Counted from the stretch's first letter, positions 1 through 7,603 are shown. The stretch is DNA of 56,544 nucleotides from an uncultured Bacteroidales bacterium (GCA_900316675.1 ONDR01000013.1:1-56544), one strand, 5' to 3'. Numbers and translations: made by a program. The notes: generated from the letters alone by a model not told the origin.

Positions 1-162
1 GTAGTGGGTGTGGGGACGAGCACCGCCGGCTCGCATAACGCGGCTCGCCGGCTACCGGCCGGACGTTCCGGTGGGCTCTGTTCAATGGCCCTCCTCGCGT
101 CCGCCGGTTTTAGGAGCTTAAACAAATTATTGTAGAGAGATTCTCAATGTCCTGGGAACGCC
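1..162. other. GC-rich non-coding stretch at window edge
   Basis: No convincing gene is seen here. The first ~115 bases are very rich in G and C and carry short repeats: GCCGGC at 25-30 and 47-52, the direct repeat CGGCTCGC at 27-34 and 41-48, and a small dyad CCGGA-CGT-TCCGG at 59-71. It could be a palindromic intergenic repeat or the edge of a feature beyond the window. It lies downstream of the leftward gene ending at 163. Confidence 0.4.
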
Positions 163-684
163 TTACAGCGCCTCGAACTTGTAGCCAAGGCGGTGCAGCT
201 GGATGGCGGCGCCAATCTTGAACATCGCCTCCACGGTAGAAAGAAACATCCTGTAAGCATCGGCCGTACCAGGCTCCGGGCACTGCCGCATAAGGAAATG
301 ATAAGCATTAGCAGCACACATCTGCATAGCATCCACACTCCACTTGCCATCCTTCAGGATGGAGGACGTGATATGGTCGTCCATGTCGTCGAAACCCCTC
401 TCTCCCTGAAAGATGCTGTACGATGCCTCTGAGTATCGGGCCCAATCCTGATCCCAAAGCTTGGCTACCGCCATGCCCAGATAACCCGCACAGCCCAGAC
501 AAAACTCCGGATAAGAGTTGAAGTTGCTAACCGCGTCGCCATAAAAAGCAGGCGCATACCGCACCCATGCCTGGTCGATATCCGGTGTTGCCAGCAACGT
601 GCCCTTAAGCAAGCCCGCATCCGTACAAACCCCCAGCAAGTGCTGCAGGATGCCTGATTTATATGTCTCTAGAAAGTTGTCCAT
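163..684 (-). CDS. unrecognised conserved-looking protein, 173 aa
   Basis: I do not recognise this family. The start is placed at the ATG at 684, giving MDNFLETYK, because the candidate promoter box at 709-716 would lie almost on top of the longer in-frame start at 711. The protein is soluble-looking, with no signal peptide or membrane segment, and appears helical, with a Cys pair (CLGC) near residue 58 and many aromatic residues. It is transcribed away from the neighbouring DUF2075 gene, and the two share an ~85-bp divergent promoter region. No function is proposed. Confidence 0.6.
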   Translation of the reverse strand: MDNFLETYKSGILQHLLGVCTDAGLLKGTLLATPDIDQAWVRYAPAFYGDAVSNFNSYPEFCLGCAGYLGMAVAKLWDQDWARYSEASYSIFQGERGFDDMDDHITSSILKDGKWSVDAMQMCAANAYHFLMRQCPEPGTADAYRMFLSTVEAMFKIGAAIQLHRLGYKFEAL

Positions 685-708
685 GGTAGGGGAAGTTGAA
701 GATTCTTG

Positions 709-716
709 CAAAAGTA
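709..716 (-). promoter_or_regulatory. -7 box TACTTTTG for the leftward gene at 684
   Basis: Read on the minus strand this is TACTTTTG, matching the Bacteroidetes -7 consensus TAnnTTTG, 24 bases before the chosen ATG. No clear TTG -33 element is seen at the expected distance. Confidence 0.4.
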
Positions 717-739
717 CTCATTTCTTGCGAAAATCTTAT

Positions 740-747
740 TAACTTTG
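740..747 (+). promoter_or_regulatory. -7 box TAACTTTG for the first DUF2075 gene
   Basis: TAACTTTG matches TAnnTTTG and lies 21 bases before the ATG at 769, consistent with a short leader. It faces the leftward box at 709-716, so the two genes are divergently transcribed. Confidence 0.45.
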
Positions 748-768
748 TGAATATCCCAATCTTATCAT

Positions 769-2826
769 ATGCAAAGGTTCTTCTATAGCGAAACGTGCGC
801 TCGTTTCCTTGATCAAGATGTCAGCAGCATCTTGGGGGATCTTAGCAAGCATAATGTGTTTGACCTTACACTGGAGCAGCGTGATGCTTGGTTGCAAGAA
901 ATCAGTATCATGAAACAAGTTGTTAGTGGCTTGGCCGCGAAAGGCGACATTGCTTTTGAGTACACCATTCCTCGTCTAGGAAAGCGAGTTGATGTGGTTT
1001 TACTTGTCAATGGTATTGTTTTCACTATTGAATTTAAGGTTGGGGCTAGTGAGTTCCTGGCTAATGACAAAGAGCAAGTTTGGGACTACGCCTTAGATCT
1101 TAAAAATTTTCATGAAGAGAGTAGAGAATGTGTAATCGTCCCGATTCTCGTAGCCACAGAAGCTTCCGAAAGTGATTGTACAAATAATTCCGGGGAATTC
1201 TGTTATTATGATGATCAGGTGTATTATCCGTTGTTCTCTAATGGCAAGGGGCTATTGCCTCTAATCAATCGCATTTTGAGTAAAGAGTCAAGCCATTCAC
1301 CAATTGATGCCCATGAATGGCTCACCAGCCGCTATAATCCTACACCTACGATTATTCAGGCCGCTTCTGCTCTTTATATGAATCATAGTGTTGAGGATAT
1401 TACCAAGCATGAGGCAGATAAGGCAGGGATTGATGTTTGCACCGCAATTATTCTAGACATCATTCGTAAGTCCAAGGAGAACCATAGAAAAAGTATTTGC
1501 TTTGTTACTGGTGTGCCTGGGGCCGGAAAAACACTGGTGGGCTTAAATGTGGCTATTCAACAGGAACATGGTGATTTGGCTGTATATCTGTCTGGTAATG
1601 GCCCTTTAGTTAAAGTACTTACAGAAGCGCTTGCGCGTGATAAAGTGCAAAAAGAGAAGACTGCAGGCAATAAGTGCACTAAGACTGAGGCAGAAAGACA
1701 GGTAAGCCGCTTTATCCAGATTATCCATCGCTACCGTGACAACATGTTGGCTAAGCTAAAGGTCCCCATTCAGGGGGCGCAGATTGAGATTGATCCCCAA
1801 AAAATCTCTAAAGCTGCCAATTCAAATGCTGCCGAGGTGGAGAATGTGGCAATATTTGATGAAGCTCAGCGAATGTGGGATATGCGTCATTTAAGCGCCT
1901 GGCTATCCCGTAAAAAAGGCCTATCGAATTTCCCTATGTCGGAAGGAGAATTCCTTATATGGTCCCTGGATCAGCATAAGGACTGGGCTACTATCGTGTG
2001 CCTCGTCGGCGGTGGGCAAGAGATTAACTCGGGTGAAGGAGGAATTGGTCTATGGATTCAAGCACTCAACGATACGTTCCCGGATTGGCAGATATACATA
2101 TCTGATAAATTAACAGATAAGGAGTATGCTGAAGGAAATGTGGCAGCATTGTTAGAAGGAAATGCGAATGTTCATATTGAGCATAATCTTCATTTGGCTG
2201 TATCCCAACGCTCATATAGAGCGGAGACTTTGTCTCTTTGGGTTCATCAGCTGTTAGATTTGGATATTCCTTCTGCTAAGACTACATATGAAGGTATTCG
2301 AGATCGTTATCCAATAGTTCTGACTCGTGATTTGAAGAAAGCAAAAGATTGGCTTCGCGAGCACGCTCGTGGCTCTGAACGTTATGGTATGCTGGTCTCA
2401 TCAAAGGCTTTTCGCTTGAAACCACTTGCTATTGACATTCGTACTCAAGCGGATATAGTCCCTTGGTTCTTGAATCCAATTACTGATATACGATCTTCTT
2501 TGTTTTTGGAGGATGTCGCAACTGAATTCGATATCCAAGGACTTGAATTGGATTGGACTTGTTTAGTCTGGGATGGTGATTTCCGTTATGACTCAACACG
2601 TCACTGCTGGCAGCATTTCAATTTCCGAAGTGATCGATGGCAGAATATAAATATTGCCGAAGGCCGTGCTTATCAGTTGAACGCATATCGTGTTCTTCTC
2701 ACAAGGGCTCGTCAAGGTATGGTAATATGCATTCCAGAAGGGAATCCTGCGGATGCAACTCGACTACCAGAGTTCTACGACCCTACGTATGAATACTTTA
2801 AACAATTAGGTATTAAAGAGATATAG
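769..2826 (+). CDS. DUF2075 SF1-helicase-like ATPase with N-terminal PD-(D/E)XK nuclease-like motif, 685 aa
   Basis: A large protein of the DUF2075 (Schlafen group 3-like DNA/RNA helicase) type. Residues ~60-110 show a nuclease-like pattern: D75 in RVDVVLL, E88 and K90 in IEFK, and QVWDY at 103-107 (QxxxY), together resembling a PD-(D/E)XK active site. The ATPase core has Walker A GVPGAGKT (248-255), Walker B FDEA (363-366), a late motif EFDIQGLELD and the motif VI-like VLLTRAR near the C terminus. The nuclease assignment is my inference; the ATPase motifs are directly visible. It heads a three-gene group with a MazG-like gene and a second DUF2075 gene. It is visibly AT-richer than the window (22 of 60 bases are G/C at 1441-1500, against 40 of 60 at 46081-46140), which suggests horizontal acquisition. 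Confidence 0.85.
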   Translation: MQRFFYSETCARFLDQDVSSILGDLSKHNVFDLTLEQRDAWLQEISIMKQVVSGLAAKGDIAFEYTIPRLGKRVDVVLLVNGIVFTIEFKVGASEFLANDKEQVWDYALDLKNFHEESRECVIVPILVATEASESDCTNNSGEFCYYDDQVYYPLFSNGKGLLPLINRILSKESSHSPIDAHEWLTSRYNPTPTIIQAASALYMNHSVEDITKHEADKAGIDVCTAIILDIIRKSKENHRKSICFVTGVPGAGKTLVGLNVAIQQEHGDLAVYLSGNGPLVKVLTEALARDKVQKEKTAGNKCTKTEAERQVSRFIQIIHRYRDNMLAKLKVPIQGAQIEIDPQKISKAANSNAAEVENVAIFDEAQRMWDMRHLSAWLSRKKGLSNFPMSEGEFLIWSLDQHKDWATIVCLVGGGQEINSGEGGIGLWIQALNDTFPDWQIYISDKLTDKEYAEGNVAALLEGNANVHIEHNLHLAVSQRSYRAETLSLWVHQLLDLDIPSAKTTYEGIRDRYPIVLTRDLKKAKDWLREHARGSERYGMLVSSKAFRLKPLAIDIRTQADIVPWFLNPITDIRSSLFLEDVATEFDIQGLELDWTCLVWDGDFRYDSTRHCWQHFNFRSDRWQNINIAEGRAYQLNAYRVLLTRARQGMVICIPEGNPADATRLPEFYDPTYEYFKQLGIKEI

Positions 2827-2905
2827 ATTGCTCTTTGTTTGACAAGGCCATTGCTGTCTTCCGGACTGGGCGCTAAAGAATGTTATCTTTTTGGATAATA
2901 ATTGC

Positions 2906-2913
2906 TATTTTTG
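2906..2913 (+). promoter_or_regulatory. -7 box TATTTTTG before the MazG-like gene
   Basis: TATTTTTG fits TAnnTTTG and lies 23 bases upstream of the ATG at 2937, within the 110-bp gap after the first DUF2075 gene. It suggests that the pyrophosphohydrolase and second DUF2075 gene can be transcribed separately from the first. Confidence 0.45.
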
Positions 2914-2936
2914 GATGAAGATAATAAACAATAAAC

Positions 2937-3266
2937 ATGTCCGATATCGAACAAATCTTGGCTGAACTACGTCAGTTCAACCAAGAACGTGACTGGGATC
3001 AGTTCCATAACGGAAAGGATCTTGCCATAGGCCTTTCCATTGAGGCTTCAGAGCTTTTGGAAGCATTTCTTTGGAAGCAGCCGGAAGATGCTAAACCTGA
3101 AAAGATTCGGGAAGAATTAGCTGACGTTCTGAACTACGCCTTCCAGATGGCCGATAAATATGGCTTTGATATAAAAGAGATTATGCTGGAAAAGCTTCGT
3201 AAGAATGCAGAAAAATACCCCGTAGAGAAGGCAAAAGGAAGCGCAAAAAAGTATAACGAACTATGA
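2937..3266 (+). CDS. MazG-like nucleotide pyrophosphohydrolase, 109 aa
   Basis: A small all-alpha NTP pyrophosphohydrolase of the MazG/dCTPase (RS21-C6-like) class. These enzymes cleave (d)NTPs to (d)NMP and pyrophosphate. The metal-binding pattern is visible: E39xxE42 in EASELLEAF and E60xxD63 in EELADVLNY, followed by a helix ending MADKYGFDI. The length suits a single-domain member. It sits between two DUF2075 ATPase genes and is only 7 bp before the second, so the two are probably co-transcribed. The preferred nucleotide cannot be read from sequence. It is not a MazF toxin; the names are only similar. Confidence 0.9.
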   Translation: MSDIEQILAELRQFNQERDWDQFHNGKDLAIGLSIEASELLEAFLWKQPEDAKPEKIREELADVLNYAFQMADKYGFDIKEIMLEKLRKNAEKYPVEKAKGSAKKYNEL

Positions 3267-3273
3267 TTAGAAA

Positions 3274-5139
3274 ATGATAGTCTATAGCGCAAATAAACAA
3301 TCGTTCGTCCAGGACGTCAAGACAAATGTCATTGCAACAAAGATCTTGAATCTTATCAGAGAAAAAGGCTTTAACGCAGGACAGGAAAGTGAATTCGAAT
3401 CCTGGCATAATTCTATGAAGTTTATGCGTGACATTGTTGACGATTCTGATATCGACGATGATGTCCAGATTGCTATAGAATACAACATTCCCCAGACATC
3501 CAAACGAGTAGATTTCATTATCATTGGCGCTGATGCCAAGGATAAAGACAATATCGTTATAGTGGAGCTTAAGCAGTGGAGAGACGCAGAGATTGTAGAT
3601 GACGATATGCATTTTAGCGTGCGTGCTTTTGTCGCAAAAAAACGGAGAATAGTTTGTCATCCGTCATATCAAGCATATTCTTATTCGCGCTTTATTGGTA
3701 ATTATTCTCATATTATCAACGAAAGGAACATCCATTTGATACCTTGCGCATATCTTCACAATTATCTTCCCGCGTATAAATCAGCATTATCCGCCGACAT
3801 ATATAAAGACTGGTACACTGCTGCGCCATTCTTTATAATGGACGAAGCTCAACAATTCAATGACTTCGTAAAGAAGTTCGTGACTAAGAAATCTTCGCGG
3901 GGAGATCTTCTTTATCTTATTGATAATGGAAGGATAAAGCCAACCAAATCTCTTCAAGATGCCCTTTCTACAATGGTAAGAGGCACACCAGTATTCGACC
4001 TTTTGGATGAGCAGGCAGTATGCTTTGATATGTGTGTCCGTACAATGCTTCAGTGCTTGAAGGATAGAAAAAAGCGTACAATCCTTATTCAGGGTGGCCC
4101 TGGGACAGGAAAGTCCGTTCTGGCTGTCAACTTGCTAATGCATTATATAACATGTGCTTGTAATGCGGCTTATGTTACCAAGAATAGTGCGCCAAGGCAA
4201 GCGTTCCTGTCCATTCTGTCCCAGAATAAAGCAGAGAATATTGCCGAAATTAGTCAGCTTTTCAGGTCTCCCTTCGGACTATCAAAGATCCCTGCAAATT
4301 CATATGATTGTCTAATTGTGGATGAAGCTCATCGCTTGGTTAAAAAGATGTACGGTGATTGGGGAGGAGAAAATCAGGTTAAGGAGTGTATAAACGCTTC
4401 TTTGTTAACAGTGTTTATGCTTGACGAAGATCAAGCGGTAACCACAAAAGACATTGGAAATGTGCAGGAAATTGCAAAATGGTGCAAGGAATTGGGCTCC
4501 AGCATTATCATGCGCGAGGAAACTAAGCTTGTCTCTCAGTTTAGATGCAATGGAAGTGATGCTTATATCCAGTTTATTGACCACTTGTTGCAACGCGAAA
4601 CAGAAAGTCTTCCCATATCATTATCGGAGCTTAACTATGATTTTCAAATCTTTGATAATCCGTGCGAAATGCGGGATGCTTTGCGTGAAAAGAATGCCGT
4701 ATGTAACAAAGCTCGAATGGTCGCTGGTTACTGCTATGATTGGAATGTAAAGAATAATCGAGGCGATGTGGATATCAATCTTCCTGGTGGCTTTCAGGCT
4801 AAATGGAACTTGGAAAACGATAAGATATGGGCAATAAATCCGCGCTCCTTTGAGGAGGTCGGTTGTATACACACTGCCCAGGGCTTGGAGTTTGATTATG
4901 TAGGTGTTTTGATTGGCAAAGATTTGAAATATGACCAGTCTACTGGCAAGGTGGTGACCGACAAGAAGGCTATATCACCGGATGACAAGTCTTCTGGTAT
5001 CCGCAGTGCTAGTGATGAAGTTGCCCGCAAGCTAATATTGAACACTTACAAGACTCTGCTTACCCGCGGCCAGAAAGGTTGTTATGTCTATTGTGAAGAC
5101 GAAGCGTTAAGAACGTATTTTAAAAGTCTTCTCAGATAG
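3274..5139 (+). CDS. second DUF2075 SF1-helicase-like ATPase with nuclease-like N terminus, 621 aa
   Basis: Same broad family as the product of 769-2826 but clearly diverged from it, so not a recent duplicate. The N-terminal region again carries a PD-(D/E)XK-like set: D80 in KRVDFII, E98 and K100 in VELKQW, and QAYSY at 133-137. Walker A is GGPGTGKS (274-281) and Walker B is IVDEAH (D350, E351). Late motifs are HTAQGLEFDYVGV and KTLLTRGQKG. It follows the MazG-like gene by 7 bp. Cytosolic, no signal peptide. ATPase assignment is firm; nuclease activity and any role in phage defence or nucleic-acid processing are inference. AT-rich like its neighbours. Confidence 0.85.
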   Translation: MIVYSANKQSFVQDVKTNVIATKILNLIREKGFNAGQESEFESWHNSMKFMRDIVDDSDIDDDVQIAIEYNIPQTSKRVDFIIIGADAKDKDNIVIVELKQWRDAEIVDDDMHFSVRAFVAKKRRIVCHPSYQAYSYSRFIGNYSHIINERNIHLIPCAYLHNYLPAYKSALSADIYKDWYTAAPFFIMDEAQQFNDFVKKFVTKKSSRGDLLYLIDNGRIKPTKSLQDALSTMVRGTPVFDLLDEQAVCFDMCVRTMLQCLKDRKKRTILIQGGPGTGKSVLAVNLLMHYITCACNAAYVTKNSAPRQAFLSILSQNKAENIAEISQLFRSPFGLSKIPANSYDCLIVDEAHRLVKKMYGDWGGENQVKECINASLLTVFMLDEDQAVTTKDIGNVQEIAKWCKELGSSIIMREETKLVSQFRCNGSDAYIQFIDHLLQRETESLPISLSELNYDFQIFDNPCEMRDALREKNAVCNKARMVAGYCYDWNVKNNRGDVDINLPGGFQAKWNLENDKIWAINPRSFEEVGCIHTAQGLEFDYVGVLIGKDLKYDQSTGKVVTDKKAISPDDKSSGIRSASDEVARKLILNTYKTLLTRGQKGCYVYCEDEALRTYFKSLLR

Positions 5140-5246
5140 CTCTCCTGCCAACCCCAGTCTTTACCATCGTAGTTCTCTTTAGTTACGCGTTTACATCTAA
5201 ACTAGAAAATTGGATTCAACAGGTTGGCGTCACTAACCAGTTCAAA

Positions 5247-5270
5247 TTCTATGCTATGCAAAGCATAGAA
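5247..5270. repeat. hairpin TTCTATGCT-N6-AGCATAGAA
   Basis: A perfect 9-bp inverted repeat with a 6-base loop, about 110 bp after the second DUF2075 stop codon. There is no T-run next to it, so it is not a standard terminator. A second, imperfect hairpin (CCCAAGATT-TTC-AATCGTGGG, one mismatch) follows directly at 5274-5294. The pair may be one compound palindromic repeat. Confidence 0.6.
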
Positions 5271-5306
5271 ATTCCCAAGATTTTCAATCGTGGGCAAATC
5301 TAATTG

Positions 5307-5417
5307 CCGAAAATGTGATTTTTTCGCGAAAAAAGATGCCGAAAATGTGATTTTTTGCAAAAAAATTGTTCCGAAAATGTGATTTTTCCGGGTTTTTTGA
5401 TGCCGAAAATGTGATTT
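5307..5417 (+). repeat. four direct repeats of CCGAAAATGTGATTT at an exact 32-bp period
   Basis: Identical 15-base units begin at 5307, 5339, 5371 and 5403, each exactly 32 bp from the last. Most are preceded by TG and followed by a T-run. The sequences between units differ. Thirty-two bp is close to three helical turns, so all units would face the same side of the DNA, as expected for cooperative protein binding. The units are too short, and the intervals too short, for CRISPR. Confidence 0.85.
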
Positions 5418-5437
5418 GACTATGGAATTACCCGCCG

Positions 5438-5475
5438 CGCTAACGTCCCAAAAGTGCCAAAAGTGGGCGTTAGCG
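5438..5475. repeat. inverted repeat enclosing two tandem CCAAAAGTG 9-mers
   Basis: CGCTAACG (5438-5445) pairs with CGTTAGCG (5468-5475). Inside are two perfect tandem copies of CCAAAAGTG at 5448-5456 and 5457-5465. It lies 33 bp beyond the stop codon of the leftward HprK-related gene, so it could act as a transcription end or as a repeat boundary. No T-run follows. Confidence 0.55.
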
Positions 5476-5507
5476 GCAGCGTAGCTGTGGTGATTTACCG
5501 GTAAGAT

Positions 5508-6536
5508 CTACTCCTGCCCAAAGCTAGCGGCCAGGCAGAGCTGGGCGGCGGCGCGGTCCGGCAGGCAGTCCAGGTGGAAGACTTTGACGCCCATGGCGGC
5601 CTTCTCAATGGCAGCGGTTATGTGGTCCATTACGCCACGGTCCCAGCGGATGGCAGAGACGGAGCCCATGAGCGCGGCATAGGCGGCCAGGCCGGTTTCC
5701 GGTGCGATGCTGTTTTGCGGGGCTTGTTCCAGGCGGACGATGGCGTTTACCGGGGCGCAAATATTTCTGTAGCAGGGGGTTTTGCCGCTCCAGGGGGTGC
5801 CGTAAACAAGGAGCTTACCATCGGCAGAAAAGCCAAGGGCCGGGTTGTCGTCGTTAAGCAAATCTGCTCCGGGGATGTGTTCCAGCCACAGGCGGCTGTG
5901 GGTGCTTTTGCCGGTGCCGCTCTTGCCCAGGAAAATATTTGCCTTGCCCTTGTAACCGATTACAGATGAGTGAATTAGCAGTACGTCTTTGGCGGCGGCG
6001 TTATAGGTGAACATTATCATCAGTGCCGTGGTCATTTGAAAGACTGTGCCAAAGGCGCGAAGCTCGTTGTCAGTAAAAATGACGCCCTTCTTGTTGTCTT
6101 CTGACAGGGCCAGTATGGCGGATGGCTTGCCGGTTTGCTGGTTCTCGTCCAGAGTGAAGCGGGCCATGCCGTTGCAGTTATATATGCTGTAGTAGGGGAG
6201 TTGATCGTGTACGTTGATGACCAGTTTACCAAGTTCCGGTGCGGCTTCTATGCCACGCCTAACGGTAAGTGAAAACAGCGGCTCTCCGTCGTCAACCCTG
6301 AACGGTGCGTATTGAGAGAGGTCCAGGCCGTGGGCGCCGGGTAGCAGCTCTTCTCGTGTTTGGACGAGTGTGCGATGTGGGACGTCGTCTCCTGCACGGG
6401 TGGGTCTGATGTCCAGGCCGGCCTGCCCTCTTGCTGCTTTGGCGATGCGTTCCAGTACTACGGGGGAGTACTCCATTTCGCTTAGCGGGGCCTCCAGCAC
6501 CACTTCGAACGTTATTCCTGCTACTTTGTATTTCAT
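5508..6536 (-). CDS. HprK-related P-loop ATPase/kinase, 342 aa
   Basis: The C-terminal half resembles the HPr kinase/phosphorylase fold as found in HprK-related and PEP-carboxykinase-like proteins: P-loop GKSGTGKSTHS (~residues 204-214), then LLNDDNPAL and GTPWSGKTPCYRN, which fit the acidic and nucleotide-handling loops of that family. The N-terminal half has no match I recognise. The start at 6536 (MKYKVAGITF) is preferred over an in-frame ATG at 6557. It is the last gene on this strand after truB, separated by 72 bp and a hairpin, so it may be a separate transcript. The substrate is unknown; it may phosphorylate a protein or small molecule rather than HPr. Confidence 0.6.
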   Translation of the reverse strand: MKYKVAGITFEVVLEAPLSEMEYSPVVLERIAKAARGQAGLDIRPTRAGDDVPHRTLVQTREELLPGAHGLDLSQYAPFRVDDGEPLFSLTVRRGIEAAPELGKLVINVHDQLPYYSIYNCNGMARFTLDENQQTGKPSAILALSEDNKKGVIFTDNELRAFGTVFQMTTALMIMFTYNAAAKDVLLIHSSVIGYKGKANIFLGKSGTGKSTHSRLWLEHIPGADLLNDDNPALGFSADGKLLVYGTPWSGKTPCYRNICAPVNAIVRLEQAPQNSIAPETGLAAYAALMGSVSAIRWDRGVMDHITAAIEKAAMGVKVFHLDCLPDRAAAQLCLAASFGQE

Positions 6537-6569
6537 TATCCTTCTACTGATTATCAATTAGTTACGTAT

Positions 6570-6599
6570 TTTGCTTGTTGCAAATTGACAACAAGCAAA
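6570..6599 (-). terminator. hairpin between truB and the HprK-related gene
   Basis: TTTGCTTGTTG (6570-6580) and CAACAAGCAAA (6589-6599) form an 11-bp perfect stem with an 8-base loop, 9 bases beyond the truB stop codon. No T-run follows on the minus strand, so termination is plausible but not certain. It may separate the end of the cell-division transcript from the next gene. Confidence 0.45.
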
Positions 6600-6608
6600 T
6601 CATCTAAG

Positions 6609-7601
6609 TTATTGACTTTCAATGGCGCCATTTGCGGGCGGGGCTAATAGTGCGGTGGCATCTTCCAGCGACAGTGCGGCTTCTACGCGGAAGCCGCCGC
6701 AGGCGGTGCGGCAGAGGCTGTGTAGGTGGGCGCCGGTGCCAAGGGCTTCGCCCAGGTCGCGGGCGAAGGCGCGGATGTAGGTGCCTTTGCTGCAGGCGAT
6801 GCGTACATCTGCGCGGGGCAGCCCTAGGTGGCTGTTATCTGTCACGTTTATCCTGCTACTTGCTCCGGAACTACTGTTTTGACTATCTGACAGGGGTTTG
6901 TCCTGCAAGGTCGTGCCACCCCCGTAGTTCACCCCAAAGAAATGTTCCATTTTTTGGGGACCCCGATTATCTCGCACGGAAGGGGGGCCGGCAGGGCAAA
7001 CCCCTTCCAGATCCGCTTCCTCAAACGCCAACAGCTTTGCCTCTTCAATGCGAATGGTCTGCCGGGAGAGGAGCGCGGTGGCCTCGGCGTCAAGGGCATC
7101 CAGGCTGCCGTCGCGATACAACTTACGCGCAAGCTCGTACGCACGCACGCCGTCAACACTCTTTGCAGAAAATAGCGGAGCAATCTGCTCCTGCTCTCCT
7201 ATAAAAGTTTTCAGCGCCCCGGCAACAGCCTCCGGCGTAACGCCATCGTGCGCGTAAAACTTATCGATTGGCTTCTCAAGGTCGTAAGACGGAGTAGTGG
7301 CACCAAAAGTGATGCCAGCGACGTACTCTTTGTCGCTACGCTGAATCTCTTCTGCAAGCCGCGTAGCTTTGCCTATACAAATGATAAGCACACCGGTAGC
7401 CAACGGATCCAGCGTACCGGCGTGCCCAACTTTCAGATTCTTCTGGCCAAAATGCTTCTTAGCGGCAAACTTAAGCTTACGTACAACATCTGCCGACGTC
7501 CACCGGTAAGGCTTGTTAACGGGAACAATTATTCCTTCCGGATAGTCTTCGATGTTACGGGACAGTATCCCCATCCCGCGGCTTGCCACCAGCACGGCCA
7601 T
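6609..7601 (-). CDS. truB: tRNA pseudouridine(55) synthase TruB with a ~60-residue in-frame insertion
   Basis: TruB converts U55 of the tRNA T-loop to pseudouridine. The catalytic motif GHAGTLDPLATG contains Asp65, and VNKPYRWTS and SKGTYIRAFARDLG are also typical. The protein is 330 residues, whereas relatives are usually nearer 240. The excess is mostly residues ~201-260 (6822-7001), a Gly/Ser/Pro-rich segment with no counterpart I know in TruB; it contains a strong DNA palindrome. The motifs on both sides stay in frame, so the gene looks functional. Start 7601 lies 2 bp after the rpiB stop; an alternative ATG is at 7574. It is the distal member of the long division-cluster transcript. Confidence 0.92.
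   Translation of the reverse strand: MAVLVASRGMGILSRNIEDYPEGIIVPVNKPYRWTSADVVRKLKFAAKKHFGQKNLKVGHAGTLDPLATGVLIICIGKATRLAEEIQRSDKEYVAGITFGATTPSYDLEKPIDKFYAHDGVTPEAVAGALKTFIGEQEQIAPLFSAKSVDGVRAYELARKLYRDGSLDALDAEATALLSRQTIRIEEAKLLAFEEADLEGVCPAGPPSVRDNRGPQKMEHFFGVNYGGGTTLQDKPLSDSQNSSSGASSRINVTDNSHLGLPRADVRIACSKGTYIRAFARDLGEALGTGAHLHSLCRTACGGFRVEAALSLEDATALLAPPANGAIESQ
6822..7001 (-). repeat. probable palindromic element inserted in frame in truB
   Basis: This ~180-bp segment encodes truB residues ~201-260, between the conserved EEADLEG and LPRADVRIACSKGTY stretches. It contains an imperfect hairpin at 6932-6959 (12-bp stem with one bulged base, 3-base loop). Length divisible by three, palindromic content and absence from the family core all suggest an absorbed interspersed repeat. 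Exact ends are not defined. Confidence 0.5.
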
Positions 7602-7603
7602 TA

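Larger units (their letters stand above)
5140..5507. other. 368-bp gene-free stretch packed with small repeats
   Basis: No coding sequence is seen. The segment separates the AT-rich DUF2075/MazG group from the HprK-related gene and the cell-division cluster, the two flanking genes being convergent. It contains a 9-bp-stem hairpin at 5247-5270, a degenerate hairpin at 5274-5294, four 32-bp-spaced direct repeats at 5307-5417 and an inverted repeat at 5438-5475 enclosing two tandem 9-mers. It may mark the boundary of an acquired segment. Confidence 0.7.

Noticed and set aside
1..162. RNA gene in the GC-rich edge segment
   Set aside because: No tRNA-like arms or conserved rRNA segments can be recognised; only short repeats are seen.
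2937..3266. MazE/MazF toxin-antitoxin gene
   Set aside because: The ExxE...ExxD pattern is that of a MazG-type pyrophosphohydrolase; no MazF-like toxin fold or antitoxin partner is present.
5307..5417. CRISPR array
   Set aside because: The 15-base units and 17-base intervals are far too short, there is no leader and no cas gene is near.
6609..7601. truB as a pseudogene because of the insertion
   Set aside because: The frame is intact and all catalytic motifs on both sides of the insertion are present.
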